The notes below the pieces were generated by a model. The model did not search any database. It saw only the letters and a list, made by a program, of their open reading frames with translations, and was not told the DNA's origin. Below are positions 1 to 7,410 of a stretch of 64,000 nucleotides of DNA, piece after piece. The stretch is from Bacteroidales bacterium (GTDB lineage: Bacteria; Bacteroidota; Bacteroidia; Bacteroidales; JAGOPY01). A program made the position numbers and the translations under genes. How positions within the stretch are numbered: the first letter of the stretch is position 1; each line of letters begins with the position of its first letter. The stretch is from the NCBI GenBank assembly GCA_023229505.1, contig JALNZD010000003.1, positions 62,001 to 126,000 on the forward strand, written 5' to 3'.

Positions 1-183
1 GGATCCGACCAGCCAATGCAAGCATCCATCAACAGTATAATCGCCTATTTTCCAAGATGTACACAAACCTCCGGGCTGGGAATGGGACTCAAATATTTCA
101 GAATCAAATCCGTTCATTTGCAGATGGCACCCGGTGGTAAGACCGGCTATACCTCCTCCGATGATATTAACCTTTGTTGCCAT
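1..183 (-). CDS. FAD/NAD(P)-dependent oxidoreductase, phytoene-desaturase-like (5' part only)
   Basis: An open frame runs from an ATG at 183-181 off the left edge of the window, so only the first 61 residues are visible. They begin with a Rossmann dinucleotide-binding fold: a short beta strand, then GGGIAGL (a GxGxxG-type motif) near residues 9-15, a helix, and an acidic residue ending the second strand (FDSEIFE). A second FAD-contacting stretch (SQPGGLCTSW) follows. This order is typical of the phytoene desaturase/carotenoid isomerase-like family of FAD oxidoreductases. The substrate cannot be told from this fragment. The gene is divergent from the histone-like gene at 373. Confidence 0.75.
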   Translation of the reverse strand, partial: MATKVNIIGGGIAGLTTGCHLQMNGFDSEIFESHSQPGGLCTSWKIGDYTVDGCLHWLVGS

Positions 184-294
184 TTCAATATCAAATTTTC
201 ATGTAAATATACCAGATGTGACGGATATTTCTGAAAATAGAGGATGATAATTTTGTTAAAGGAATTCTATATTAAAAGAAAACCTTTTATTTTT

Positions 295-302
295 TAACTT
301 TG
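295..302 (+). promoter_or_regulatory. Bacteroidota -7 promoter element for the H1-like gene
   Basis: TAACTTTG matches the Bacteroidota -7 consensus TAnnTTTG and lies 71 bases before the ATG of the H1-like gene. I see no good TTG at the expected upstream spacing, so only the -7 element is supported. Confidence 0.45.
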
Positions 303-372
303 ATTAATGAATGAATGATGCATCACCCAGAAAGAACCAGTAAATAAATCTTTAAACTTAAATCTGTCAGCC

Positions 373-996
373 ATGAATGCAAAATCAAAGAAAAAGGCAA
401 AAAAACCTGAAAAGGGATTGTTTAACAAAGCCAAGACCCTGCTCAACAAAGCGGATGATTACGTGGAAGATAAAGTAAAACAAGTCAGAAAAAGTAAAGC
501 TTTTGGAGCTGCAAAGGGCACCTTGAAGAATGTTGAAAGTTATGTAGAGGGCGCTATGGATGATTATGAAAAAAGCGGCACCAGGAAAAAAATCGACAAA
601 GCCCTGGTAAAGGCTGAGAAAAAAGCTGTAAGAGCTTTTAAAAAAGTAGAAAAGCTTAGAAAAAAAATAGCAAGCAAAGCCGAAGACCGGCTGGATAAAA
701 TTACGGGTAAAACGAAAAGCAAACCAAAGGCGGCAAAGAGCAAACCTAAAGCTGCTGTAAGCAAAGCTAAGGCAGTGAAAGTGGCACCCAAGCCAACAAA
801 GGCACCGGTCATAACGGTCAAAGCTGCAGTCAAAACAGTCTCAAAACCCAAGGCTGTTAAACCTCCGGCTAAAGCGACCAAAGCAGAACCTGTAGCTGAC
901 AAAGCAAAACCCAAGACTGTTAAAAGCAAACCCAAGGCAACACCAAAACCTGCACCAGTACCAATACCAGCGAAACCTGCTGAAGATATTAGCTAG
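373..996 (+). CDS. Histone H1-like Lys/Ala/Pro-rich protein
   Basis: The protein has 207 residues and is extremely basic. Residues 1-115 are a charged, probably helical segment rich in Lys, Ala, Asp and Glu. Residues 116-200 are a low-complexity tail of KPKA, SKPKA and KAVK units ending in a Pro-rich stretch. This composition resembles bacterial histone H1-like proteins, which bind DNA non-specifically. There is no catalytic motif, signal peptide or membrane segment. The N-terminal half is more acidic than a classical H1 tail, so a structural or stress role is also possible. A -7 promoter element at 295 lies in front. Its tail composition resembles that of the extended THX protein at 36204. 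Confidence 0.6.
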   Translation: MNAKSKKKAKKPEKGLFNKAKTLLNKADDYVEDKVKQVRKSKAFGAAKGTLKNVESYVEGAMDDYEKSGTRKKIDKALVKAEKKAVRAFKKVEKLRKKIASKAEDRLDKITGKTKSKPKAAKSKPKAAVSKAKAVKVAPKPTKAPVITVKAAVKTVSKPKAVKPPAKATKAEPVADKAKPKTVKSKPKATPKPAPVPIPAKPAEDIS

Positions 997-1062
997 TCTG
1001 ATTATTGCCTGAGCAGAAACCTCAAGCATCATGTACGGTGGACGATTTTACATGGATAGAAT

Positions 1063-1108
1063 AATTTGTATTGACAATACAAATTAATTTGTATTTGTAA
1101 TACAAATT
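1063..1108. promoter_or_regulatory. Tandem palindromic operator overlapping a promoter
   Basis: Two adjacent 23-base palindromes abut. Bases 1063-1085 have perfect 11-base arms (AATTTGTATTG and its complement) around one base. Bases 1086-1108 have 10-base arms (AATTTGTATT and its complement) around three bases. The second palindrome contains the -33 TTTG and ends just before the -7 TATCTTTG. A dimeric repressor bound here would block transcription of the downstream ATPase gene. The regulator is not identified. Confidence 0.7.
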
Positions 1109-1119
1109 TTGTATCTTTG
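1088..1119 (+). promoter_or_regulatory. Bacteroidota promoter of the DUF4143 ATPase gene
   Basis: TTTG at 1088-1091, 20 bases of spacing and TATCTTTG at 1112-1119 match the Bacteroidota sigma-ABfr promoter. The start codon follows at 1133, so the 5' untranslated region would be only a few bases. This rules out the TTG at 1109 as the start codon, because it would lie inside the promoter. Confidence 0.75.
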
Positions 1120-1132
1120 CAAAAATCCATTT

Positions 1133-2329
1133 ATGATAACAAAGGAAACAGTCAGGGCAGTTATTAAGGAAAATAGCCAATCAGCAGCAAAAAATCTGAC
1201 TGTGAAAAGGGAAAAAGAAATCCCATTAAAAAGCAATAGTATAATTGTAATCACAGGAGTGCGGCGTTGCGGAAAAAGTACACTGTTGCAACAATCACTT
1301 AAAACTGTCAGGAATAAAGTGTTTTTGAATTTTGAGGACACCCGGCTCGAAGGTTTTGATTTAAGCGATTTCCAAAAGCTGGAACAAATAGCTGTTTCGG
1401 AAAAGGCGACTTGCTATATTTTTGATGAAATACAGAATATTCAGGGTTGGGAAAAGTATGTACGTTCGGCCCATGATAAGGGATTTCAAATATTTATCAC
1501 GGGATCCAATGCATCTATGCTCAGCCGGGAGCTTGGCACCAGACTGACCGGAAGGCATATCCAAACTGAACTCTTTCCGTTCAATTACCTGGAATATTTA
1601 CGCTTCACGAAAGAAAAAGCAGGAAAGGAAAGTTTGATAAACTACCTGGCCCGTGGTGGATTTCCCGAGTTTCTGGTCTCAACAAATCCTGAATACCTCA
1701 GGTCATTATTACGTGACATCGTTATCAGGGATATTGCTGTTCGGAGAAATATAAAAAATGACCATATTATTTTAAGACTTGCTTTGCATCTGATGAGTAA
1801 TTTAGGTAAAGAGGTGAGTTATAATAATATGTCGAAAGTAATAGGAATTAAATCCGTGCGTACTACCATTGATTATTGCGATTATCTAAAGGAAAGTTAC
1901 CTGCTGGATTTTGTTCCCCGTTTTTCATTTTCGATAAAGCAACAACTCATTAATCCCAAAAAGGTCTATGCTGTTGATACGGGCATGGCAAGGGCAAACA
2001 GTCTGTCATTCAGTGAAGATTATGGCAGAATGCTGGAAAATGCGGTTTTCCTTCGCTTAAGGCAGGCTACACCTGATGTTTTATATTATAAGGATGAACA
2101 TTCAGAATGTGATTTTTTAGTACGGAAGAATGAAAAGATTGTTTATGCTGCTCAAGTCTGCTGGCATTTAACAGAGGATAACCTGGAGAGGGAAATAACG
2201 GGATTGAAAAGCGCAATGACAACCACAGGGGTTAAAACAGGAATTATAATAACCTCTGATCAGGAAGATGCATTTGGAGAAATAAAAGCGATCCCGGCAT
2301 GGAAGTGGATGCGACAGGATTTAACCTGA
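1133..2329 (+). CDS. AAA ATPase with C-terminal DUF4143 domain
   Basis: The protein has 398 residues from the ATG at 1133, chosen because the upstream TTG lies within the promoter. It has a Walker A motif GVRRCGKST (about 42-50), a Walker B motif YIFDEIQN (about 95-102) and a sensor-like ITGSNAS (about 122-128). These are typical of the AAA_14 P-loop domain. The C-terminal half (about 190-390) is DUF4143, with a conserved SECDFLV segment that resembles a PD-(D/E)xK nuclease-like core. The family is widespread and accessory in Bacteroidota, and its function is poorly defined. The tandem palindromes over the promoter suggest tight repression. The gene stands alone. Confidence 0.85.
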   Translation: MITKETVRAVIKENSQSAAKNLTVKREKEIPLKSNSIIVITGVRRCGKSTLLQQSLKTVRNKVFLNFEDTRLEGFDLSDFQKLEQIAVSEKATCYIFDEIQNIQGWEKYVRSAHDKGFQIFITGSNASMLSRELGTRLTGRHIQTELFPFNYLEYLRFTKEKAGKESLINYLARGGFPEFLVSTNPEYLRSLLRDIVIRDIAVRRNIKNDHIILRLALHLMSNLGKEVSYNNMSKVIGIKSVRTTIDYCDYLKESYLLDFVPRFSFSIKQQLINPKKVYAVDTGMARANSLSFSEDYGRMLENAVFLRLRQATPDVLYYKDEHSECDFLVRKNEKIVYAAQVCWHLTEDNLEREITGLKSAMTTTGVKTGIIITSDQEDAFGEIKAIPAWKWMRQDLT

Positions 2330-2339
2330 ATTATTCTCA

Positions 2340-2433
2340 AGCCTCATGTACGCCTGCCCGCCTACCGGCGGGATGGACGATTTTTCACGGACGATTTCTC
2401 AATTGATATTCGAAACAGCGATACACGAAACAC
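2340..2433. repeat. Dispersed intergenic repeat, copy A (interrupted by a hairpin)
   Basis: This non-coding stretch shares CATGTACG, TGGACGATTT, GATATTCGAAA, CGATAC, CGAAAC and ATATTCGAAG in the same order with 20946-21035, and its first part with 1027-1050. Copy A differs in having a small GC-rich hairpin (CCCGCC-TACC-GGCGGG, about 2354-2371) inserted after CATGTACG. No open frame is conserved among the copies. Confidence 0.6.
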
Positions 2434-2561
2434 GATATTCGAAGTTTTGACTGCTGACTGCCAACTGTCAACTGTCAACTGAAAGTGGAGATGGTATTCT
2501 CATGCATTCTTGTATTAATTCAATACAAGAAACATGCTATTTTTAGGTTGACATATACCCC

Positions 2562-2628
2562 CGTTTTACGCACGATCTCCCGGAAGGTGGACAACTTATA
2601 CCATCCCGGGGTGAAAGTGCGTAAAACG
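2562..2628. repeat. Palindromic intergenic element
   Basis: CGTTTTACGCAC (2562-2573) is the exact reverse complement of GTGCGTAAAACG (2617-2628). The interior contains TCTCCCGGAAGGTGG facing an imperfect complement CCATCCCGGGG. A diverged half copy lies at about 4498-4545 and shares TTTGCACGAACTCCCGGAAGG. The element is 400 bases from any gene and could be a mobile-element end or an extragenic palindrome. The rest of 2330-2915 has no gene I can support. Confidence 0.55.
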
Positions 2629-2810
2629 AAGAAAGGTTTTAAAAAATCATTTTCCAAAGTAGAAATCGCATTTGTTCCAAAAATTAAAAAGAAAAAATGA
2701 TCATATTGTGAAAGATTTAATAATCTCTAACTTTACAGGGATTATATAACAGTTGTATACTTAAAATAACATTCTACCTTTACTAACCTGTCCATAATTC
2801 AATTTGATTG

Positions 2811-2818
2811 TATATTTG
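2811..2818 (+). promoter_or_regulatory. Possible -7 element for the ParA operon
   Basis: TATATTTG matches TAnnTTTG and lies about 100 bases upstream of the ParA start. No convincing -33 partner is seen at 19-22 bases. Confidence 0.35.
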
Positions 2819-2915
2819 AATGTAGCGATAGGGGCTATAAGTTAATATCAGCTATTTTATGACGCTCGTGCAAACATCAACTAACAGACATAAAACTAAC
2901 TAACCCCCTTTTCAC

Positions 2916-3881
2916 ATGGACATACCAGAAACTCTTAAAAAACAGTTTGACGCATTAAAGATTGACAAGCATCCACAATCAATTTGTATTTGTAACTACA
3001 AAGGTGGAGTAGGCAAAACAACTATCACAACGTTACTTGGTTATTACCTTGCAAATATAGGGAATAAGGTTTTGCTTTTTGACATTGACCCACAATGCAG
3101 TTTGTCTTTAGCCGTTGGATTTGAGCCAGAGAAAGTTGATAAAACAGCTTTCACAATTTATCATTTGGTGACACCTAACAAATGGCATGACATTAAAAAG
3201 GTAAAATTCCACGAGTATGTTGACGATGTTCCCGATAAGTTTGCGCCCAAAAAATTGAAAATTATCAAAGGAGCTTTTAATGTTGACGAGTTGGACATTG
3301 AGATAACTAAAGCAATCGTAGAAAACGACAGGACAGCCGACATGCTTTTTGGATACTGCAGAAATATGCTCAACAGCTTCAAGGACTTTGACTACATTCT
3401 TGTTGACTGCCCACCAAACAAAATGTATTTAACACAGGCAATGCTTCGTGCTTGCAATTATTTCTTGACTGTTACTATTCCCGACAAGATTTCAGTTTAC
3501 GGTATGCCACGACTATTGCGTTGGGTGAGGGAAATTCCTAAGAACGAAAAACCGAAAATGTTGGGTGTAGTCCTAAATGCTGTTAATCGTGCAGGCGGTA
3601 ATGAGTTTGGGACAATCAACCAACAGACAGCTATAAAAGATTTACTAACCTCAGTAAGTAAGGATTTAGACGTAAATGAAAAAGCAATCATCGGAGAACA
3701 TCCAATTATTGCCCGTATTCCACGATTGGATGTTGTTTCAAGATTTTTAAGTCAGGGTTCAGAAAAGATAGCTTGGTTTGACTTAAAAAAATCTGCAAGT
3801 GAACAGCGTACTGTTTCGGAAATAATGATGACTTTCGTATCACGAATTGAAAAAAGAATTTCCGACTATGCCAAAATTTGA
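2916..3881 (+). CDS. ParA-family (MinD/ParA/Soj) partition ATPase
   Basis: The protein has 321 residues. It has the deviant Walker A motif CNYKGGVGKTT (26-36), the A' motif FDIDPQ (55-60) and Walker B DYILVDCPPN (about 159-168). These define ParA/Soj ATPases that position DNA or other cargo by ATP-dependent DNA binding. No N-terminal helix-turn-helix is evident, so it is the small chromosomal or type Ib-like form. The downstream gene overlaps it by 14 bases, so the two form a translationally coupled pair. There is no replication initiator nearby, which suggests a chromosomal remnant or a small island rather than a plasmid backbone. The cargo is unknown. Confidence 0.85.
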   Translation: MDIPETLKKQFDALKIDKHPQSICICNYKGGVGKTTITTLLGYYLANIGNKVLLFDIDPQCSLSLAVGFEPEKVDKTAFTIYHLVTPNKWHDIKKVKFHEYVDDVPDKFAPKKLKIIKGAFNVDELDIEITKAIVENDRTADMLFGYCRNMLNSFKDFDYILVDCPPNKMYLTQAMLRACNYFLTVTIPDKISVYGMPRLLRWVREIPKNEKPKMLGVVLNAVNRAGGNEFGTINQQTAIKDLLTSVSKDLDVNEKAIIGEHPIIARIPRLDVVSRFLSQGSEKIAWFDLKKSASEQRTVSEIMMTFVSRIEKRISDYAKI

Positions 3882-4254
3882 TTTCTTCATAAGCCCTGGA
3901 GGCGAATTGCCAAAAAAACTGCAAATCATTTTGCAGGACTATTTCTCTGAAAAGGATTTTGAAAAGCTGACAAAGTTTGGAGGTAGAGTTCAAATATCTG
4001 TTACTGCCCCATTCACAGATAGGAAAGAACAAGATAACAAACTTGTAATTGACGAAGCATTTATTACAAAACTTAAAACCAATCCTTCACAGTCAGATGA
4101 GAAATTAAAAACTCTAACTAAAAAACAACTTATAAAAGTTGCGACACTTTTAAATTTTCCAACCACTGCAAAAGCGACAACAAAAGAGATTAAGAAAACG
4201 ATTAACGACCATTTGAACTCATCTGAAAAGTGGGACAAAATTTCGGGAGCATGA
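3868..4254 (+). CDS. Small ParA-partner protein with a SAP/Rho-N-like C-terminus
   Basis: The protein has 128 residues from the ATG at 3868, which lies within the last codons of the ParA gene; an upstream in-frame TTG at 3847 is less likely. The N-terminal 60 residues are not recognised. The C-terminal 45 residues contain TLTKKQLIKVATLLNF followed by AKATTKEIKKTI. This is the helix-turn-helix-like spacing seen in SAP and Rho-N nucleic-acid-binding modules. Overlap with the ParA ATPase suggests it is the DNA- or cargo-binding partner, analogous to ParB. That role is inference from context. The two genes share an A-rich composition distinct from the core genes after 31 kb. Confidence 0.6.
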   Translation: MPKFDFFISPGGELPKKLQIILQDYFSEKDFEKLTKFGGRVQISVTAPFTDRKEQDNKLVIDEAFITKLKTNPSQSDEKLKTLTKKQLIKVATLLNFPTTAKATTKEIKKTINDHLNSSEKWDKISGA

Positions 4255-4385
4255 TAGTAATTAACTTCGGACAAAGTTTGTGCGGGTTGCAAACCAGACG
4301 ACTTCGGACGGACGGAATAAAAAATGATAATCGAGTAGGCGGCCCAGCCAATATTGTATCACATTGCATCTAATCAATATAATAA

Positions 4386-4408
4386 AAAAGAGCCAAAAAT
4401 GGCTCTTT
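4386..4408 (-). terminator. Rho-independent terminator of the radC remnant
   Basis: AGAGCC-AAAAAT-GGCTCTTT forms a stem, and an A-run on the left gives a U-run when read on the minus strand. It sits just after the stop codon of the radC tail remnant, as a related hairpin (GAGC..GCTC) does after the larger radC fragment at 5449-5470. The stretch 4255-4415 holds no gene. Confidence 0.5.
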
Positions 4409-4415
4409 AAAGACA

Positions 4416-4457
4416 TCAGATAAGTCCTTCGTCAGCAAAACTATAAAATCCTTTACG
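4416..4457 (-). pseudogene. radC: radC 3'-terminal remnant (last about 13 codons)
   Basis: On the minus strand these bases encode RKGFYSFADEGLI and a stop. This is the conserved end of the RadC JAB/MPN domain and nearly matches SEGFYSFADEGLL at the end of the larger fragment at 5481. A stop lies two codons upstream of the preserved part, and there is no open RadC frame beyond it. It is therefore a scar of a lost radC gene or of recombination with the 5481 copy. Confidence 0.7.
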
Positions 4458-4497
4458 GGTCTATTCATTCACAGACATGAAACATACCATATTTCGG

Positions 4498-4545
4498 GTG
4501 ACCTCCCCCCGAATTTTGCACGAACTCCCGGAAGGTGGACTCTAC
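4498..4545. repeat. Diverged half copy of the 2562 palindromic element
   Basis: The stretch shares CCCCC, TTTGCACGA and CTCCCGGAAGGTGGAC with 2558-2592 but lacks the matching right arm. The minus-strand open frame across it (4465-4707) has no recognisable protein, so I treat the stretch as a degraded repeat. No gene is supported in 4546-4853. Confidence 0.4.
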
Positions 4546-4853
4546 ATCTTGATTGTTAATCATTGTGGCTTTTTTGCATGAATGGTAGCTAATTAAAAAA
4601 AATCTTTGTTTCAATACTCTATTTATAGGACATTTCCATTTTTGCAAAGACTCTGTAATTATGATAGTCAGAATTTGTACATTATTTTTAAGAGAGCGAA
4701 TCATCATAAGTTATACTTTTAAGGAATTAGGCTATAGGGCAGGTAAGTTGTATCTGATCTTTTGGTGTCTTGCCAGAATTAATACTAATGTGTCTAAAAA
4801 TTGAATTTTCAAGATAGACATGATCAACATTATATAACCTTAATTTGAAAATC

Positions 4854-5360
4854 ATGAACATTTTTTTTCAGTCAAAGAAAAATTCTGAAAACTCCGATTA
4901 TTATGTAAGAGCGGAAAAATTAGTATCAATGGCAAAATTGTTTGCAATTGGAACACAAATACCGATGCTTCAAAGATTTCCACAACTAAAAAATGCTGTA
5001 AATATTAAAAATTGGGACCTAATGTGCACTACATGTGCTACATTCGCCGCAATAACACGAGTAGGAAGATTTGTAAAAGATAGAAGTGTTGTCGAAGAAT
5101 TAGATGAAATTGTTTCTGATAAATTAAAGGAATTTGATTTAAATGGCCCGGGTGTATTTGAAAATCTTGAAAATTTTATAATTGATATAGTGAAACAAAA
5201 AAATGATGAGATAACACCTGATCTTATCAGTGGATTGGCTGGCGCTTGGATCGTATGGAATTTAACTGATAAGAAACCTATTGAAGATGAAAAGATGTTG
5301 TCATATACTCTTGGGAATATTTTTTTTACAGAATTCGCCAATTATTTTGGATTAAAATAA
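4854..5360 (+). CDS. Hypothetical protein between two radC remnants
   Basis: I do not recognise this family. The protein has 168 residues from the ATG at 4854, which is preferred to a TTG three codons upstream. It is predicted to be largely helical. It has a Cys-containing hydrophobic stretch (DLMCTTCATFAAITR, about 56-70), an acidic middle (VEELDEIVSDKLKEFD) and a second hydrophobic helix (SGLAGAWIVWNL, about 123-134). It has no signal peptide. It is low in GC and stands alone between two radC 3' ends in the same orientation. This suggests it is cargo brought in by recombination or insertion at a radC locus. The function is unknown. Confidence 0.5.
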   Translation: MNIFFQSKKNSENSDYYVRAEKLVSMAKLFAIGTQIPMLQRFPQLKNAVNIKNWDLMCTTCATFAAITRVGRFVKDRSVVEELDEIVSDKLKEFDLNGPGVFENLENFIIDIVKQKNDEITPDLISGLAGAWIVWNLTDKKPIEDEKMLSYTLGNIFFTEFANYFGLK

Positions 5361-5480
5361 ATTTAATCAACGGTTACAGATAAGAAGCCCATATCTGACA
5401 ATGCAGGTTGATTCCTGAAGTTAATAAACAGAAACATTTATTAGATAAAAAAATGAGCCCTTTCGAGCTCATTACAGGCC

Positions 5481-5705
5481 TCACAGTAAACCCTCATCCG
5501 CAAAGCTATAAAATCCTTCACTGCTAACAATCAGGTGATCAAGGACCGGCAAGTCAGGCATCAATCCGGCTTCCTTCAATTTCCGGGTTAAGTGAATGTC
5601 AGCTTCGGATGGCTGAAGGTTTAAGCTTGAATGATTATGGCACAAAATCAAGCTGCTACCATTGGACTTGAGGGCGATCTGAAAGATCACCTTGGGGTCT
5701 GCCAC
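5481..5705 (-). pseudogene. radC: radC C-terminal fragment (JAB/MPN domain)
   Basis: The frame encodes 74 residues that match the C-terminal half of the RadC JAB1/MPN+ domain: DPKVIFQIAL, then the metal-binding CHNHSS, PSEAD, LDHLIVSSEGFYSFADEGLL and a stop. The JAMM residues His-Asn-His, Ser and Asp are kept, but the usual CHNHPSG reads CHNHSSL. Residues before DPKVIF, including the catalytic Glu strand and the helix-hairpin-helix region, are missing. The upstream sequence changes abruptly to a FISUMP protein in another frame at about 5703. It is a fragment and is unlikely to be functional. Confidence 0.8.
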
Positions 5706-6273
5706 AGTCCCGGAAAGACCTCCCTGTCCTGATCACGCTGTAATCATATGTGAAGCCGCTGGAATTGCTGGCGCCGGCATTGGGTGTCAGCCAGTAGGCA
5801 GTTCCGGCTTCTTTCATCTTCCCGCAGGCATCCAGTCCGCTGGCTCCTTCTGCATCACAATCTACTTCAGGATCAAGGAATAGCGTTAGCTTACACCATT
5901 CTGCATCTGTGGGGACATGCCATCCCTGGGGACAAATCCCCCGGCTCCCCGGGGTCGTATGATAATCCATGGCTTCATTCCACCAGTAAAGTCCTCCGTA
6001 GATCCCGCAATTGGATTCAAGATCATGATCACAGTATTTTTCAATGAGGCCGTTATCGGATTGAGACCCGGAACTATCGATCCTTATGCCGATGTTCAGG
6101 TTACCGGCCATCCAGCATTGGGTCCCTATCATAATCGTATTGTAAACCTGGTTATCACGGGGGTCGGTTAACGGTTGTCCGCAGTTCCATCTGTCCGTTT
6201 ATTCACCTTCCTGGGCAGATGCGACTGTGATAAATGTCCAGAATCCTGATAATAAAATGGCAAAGGTTTTCAT
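5706..6273 (-). pseudogene. FISUMP (Fib-succ major paralogous domain) protein, broken
   Basis: Read from the ATG at 6273, the frame begins with a signal peptide (MKTFAILLSGFW...VASAQ) and meets an in-frame TAA at 6201-6199, codon 25. It then continues in the same frame as a classic FISUMP domain: WNCGQPLTDPRDNQVYNT, IGTQCWMAGNLN, GGLYWWNEAM, RGICPQGWHVPTDAEW and FTYDYSVIRTGRSFRDCG. The 3' end is cut off where the radC fragment begins at about 5703. An internal ATG at 6132 would open a shorter frame, but it lacks the signal peptide. The gene is broken by both a nonsense codon and a 3' truncation. Confidence 0.75.
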
Positions 6274-6723
6274 AGTAGGGATATTAATGCGTAGATCAGG
6301 GATTCACTGATCCTTTTTCCTGTAAAAGTGCGCCATGGATAAGTTAAACATTCAAATATATAATATTTTATGTCGCAAATTCATAAATTATAACCTTATC
6401 GCGGATAAAATCTCTAATTTTGAATGTTCCAGATAATATGGGGGCTTACATATCACCTTTGACATTAAGGAGAGAACCAAAGAAAATAATAGAGTTAAGC
6501 TAGTGAAAAATGCGATTCTTTCAAAAATGCACAAATGGTAAATATAAATGCAAATCATTGGAAGTCAAAGAAAATATTTCTGTGTTAAGTTATTTAATAG
6601 AATGAACAGCTGGTTTTTGCTATCTATTTCATTTTAATTTATTAAAATGTAGGTTTAATGAAAAATTTGTTATATTAATAATGTCAATTTTGATTAGTTT
6701 TTAATCACAATAATTCATTACCA

Positions 6724-7368
6724 ATGAGTTTAAATACAAACCTTAAAGGAAGGGTACGCAATATAAATCTACCCAAGTCTAATATTTTATTTCCGTTATT
6801 TGAGACTGTTGTCAATTCAATTCATGCCATTGATGAAAAAATTGATATGGACAATCATTTTAAAATATCAGATGGAGATATTAAGATAAAAATCATCAGG
6901 TCGTCCCAATTAATAACGACTAAGGAAAAATCTGAAATAATAGGTTTTGAAATTATTGACAATGGTATCGGATTTAATAAAATCAATTACAATTCATTCC
7001 AGACACTTGATACAGAATATAAATTAAATTTAGGAGGAAAAGGTGTTGGACGACTTTTGTGGTTAAAGGCCTTTTCAAAAGTATCCATAAACAGTTATTA
7101 TCAAGAAAATAAAGTGATATATAACAGAATGTTTAATTTTACTATTGCACAAGATATTCATAATGAAAAAAATGAAAAAGTCTCAGTCTCAGGAGATTTA
7201 AGAACTTCTGTTACATTATTGAACCTATTAGATGGCTATAAAGATTACCTACCTAAGAGTATTAATGCAATTGCAAACGCTCTGTTTGAACATTGTCTCT
7301 GGTATTTTTTAAGAGAAGGAGGTGTTTACTACTCCCCATTCTTTAGACCACGATTTTGCTTTTCTTAA
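6724..7368 (+). pseudogene. GHKL (Hsp90-like) ATPase, 3'-truncated
   Basis: The first 200 residues contain a GHKL ATP-binding fold: an N-box helix (LFETVVNSIHAI, 25-36), a G1 box (IIDNGIGF, 77-84) and a G2 box (LGGKGVGRLLWLKAF, 103-117). The domain then reaches FEHCLWYFLREGG near residue 200, after which 14 unrelated residues precede the stop. Proteins of this type are usually several hundred residues longer, so the effector part is probably missing. The stop is only 42 bases from the end of the convergent T9SS gene. The 6274-6723 stretch upstream is AT-rich and shows no gene. Confidence 0.6.
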
Positions 7369-7410
7369 TTGAATTTAATAACTCTTTTTGTATTGATACG
7401 AGGAATAATT

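Noticed and set aside
564..935. Long hydrophobic open frame opposite the H1-like gene
   Set aside because: It is the antisense shadow of Lys/Ala-rich codons and has no signal of its own.
2485..2700. Open frame of 71 residues on the plus strand
   Set aside because: It runs through the palindromic element and ends in a basic low-complexity tail. No recognisable protein or start signal is seen.
4258..4315. Possible second attC-like site around ACTTCGGAC
   Set aside because: The two ACTTCGGAC copies are direct, not inverted, and the arms do not pair as an attC stem.
4465..4707. Open frame of 80 residues on the minus strand
   Set aside because: It covers the degraded palindromic repeat and has no family resemblance or promoter.
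5656..6132. An intact 158-residue FISUMP gene
   Set aside because: The signal peptide is upstream in the same frame beyond a TAA, and the 3' end reads into the radC fragment. A pseudogene is the better call.
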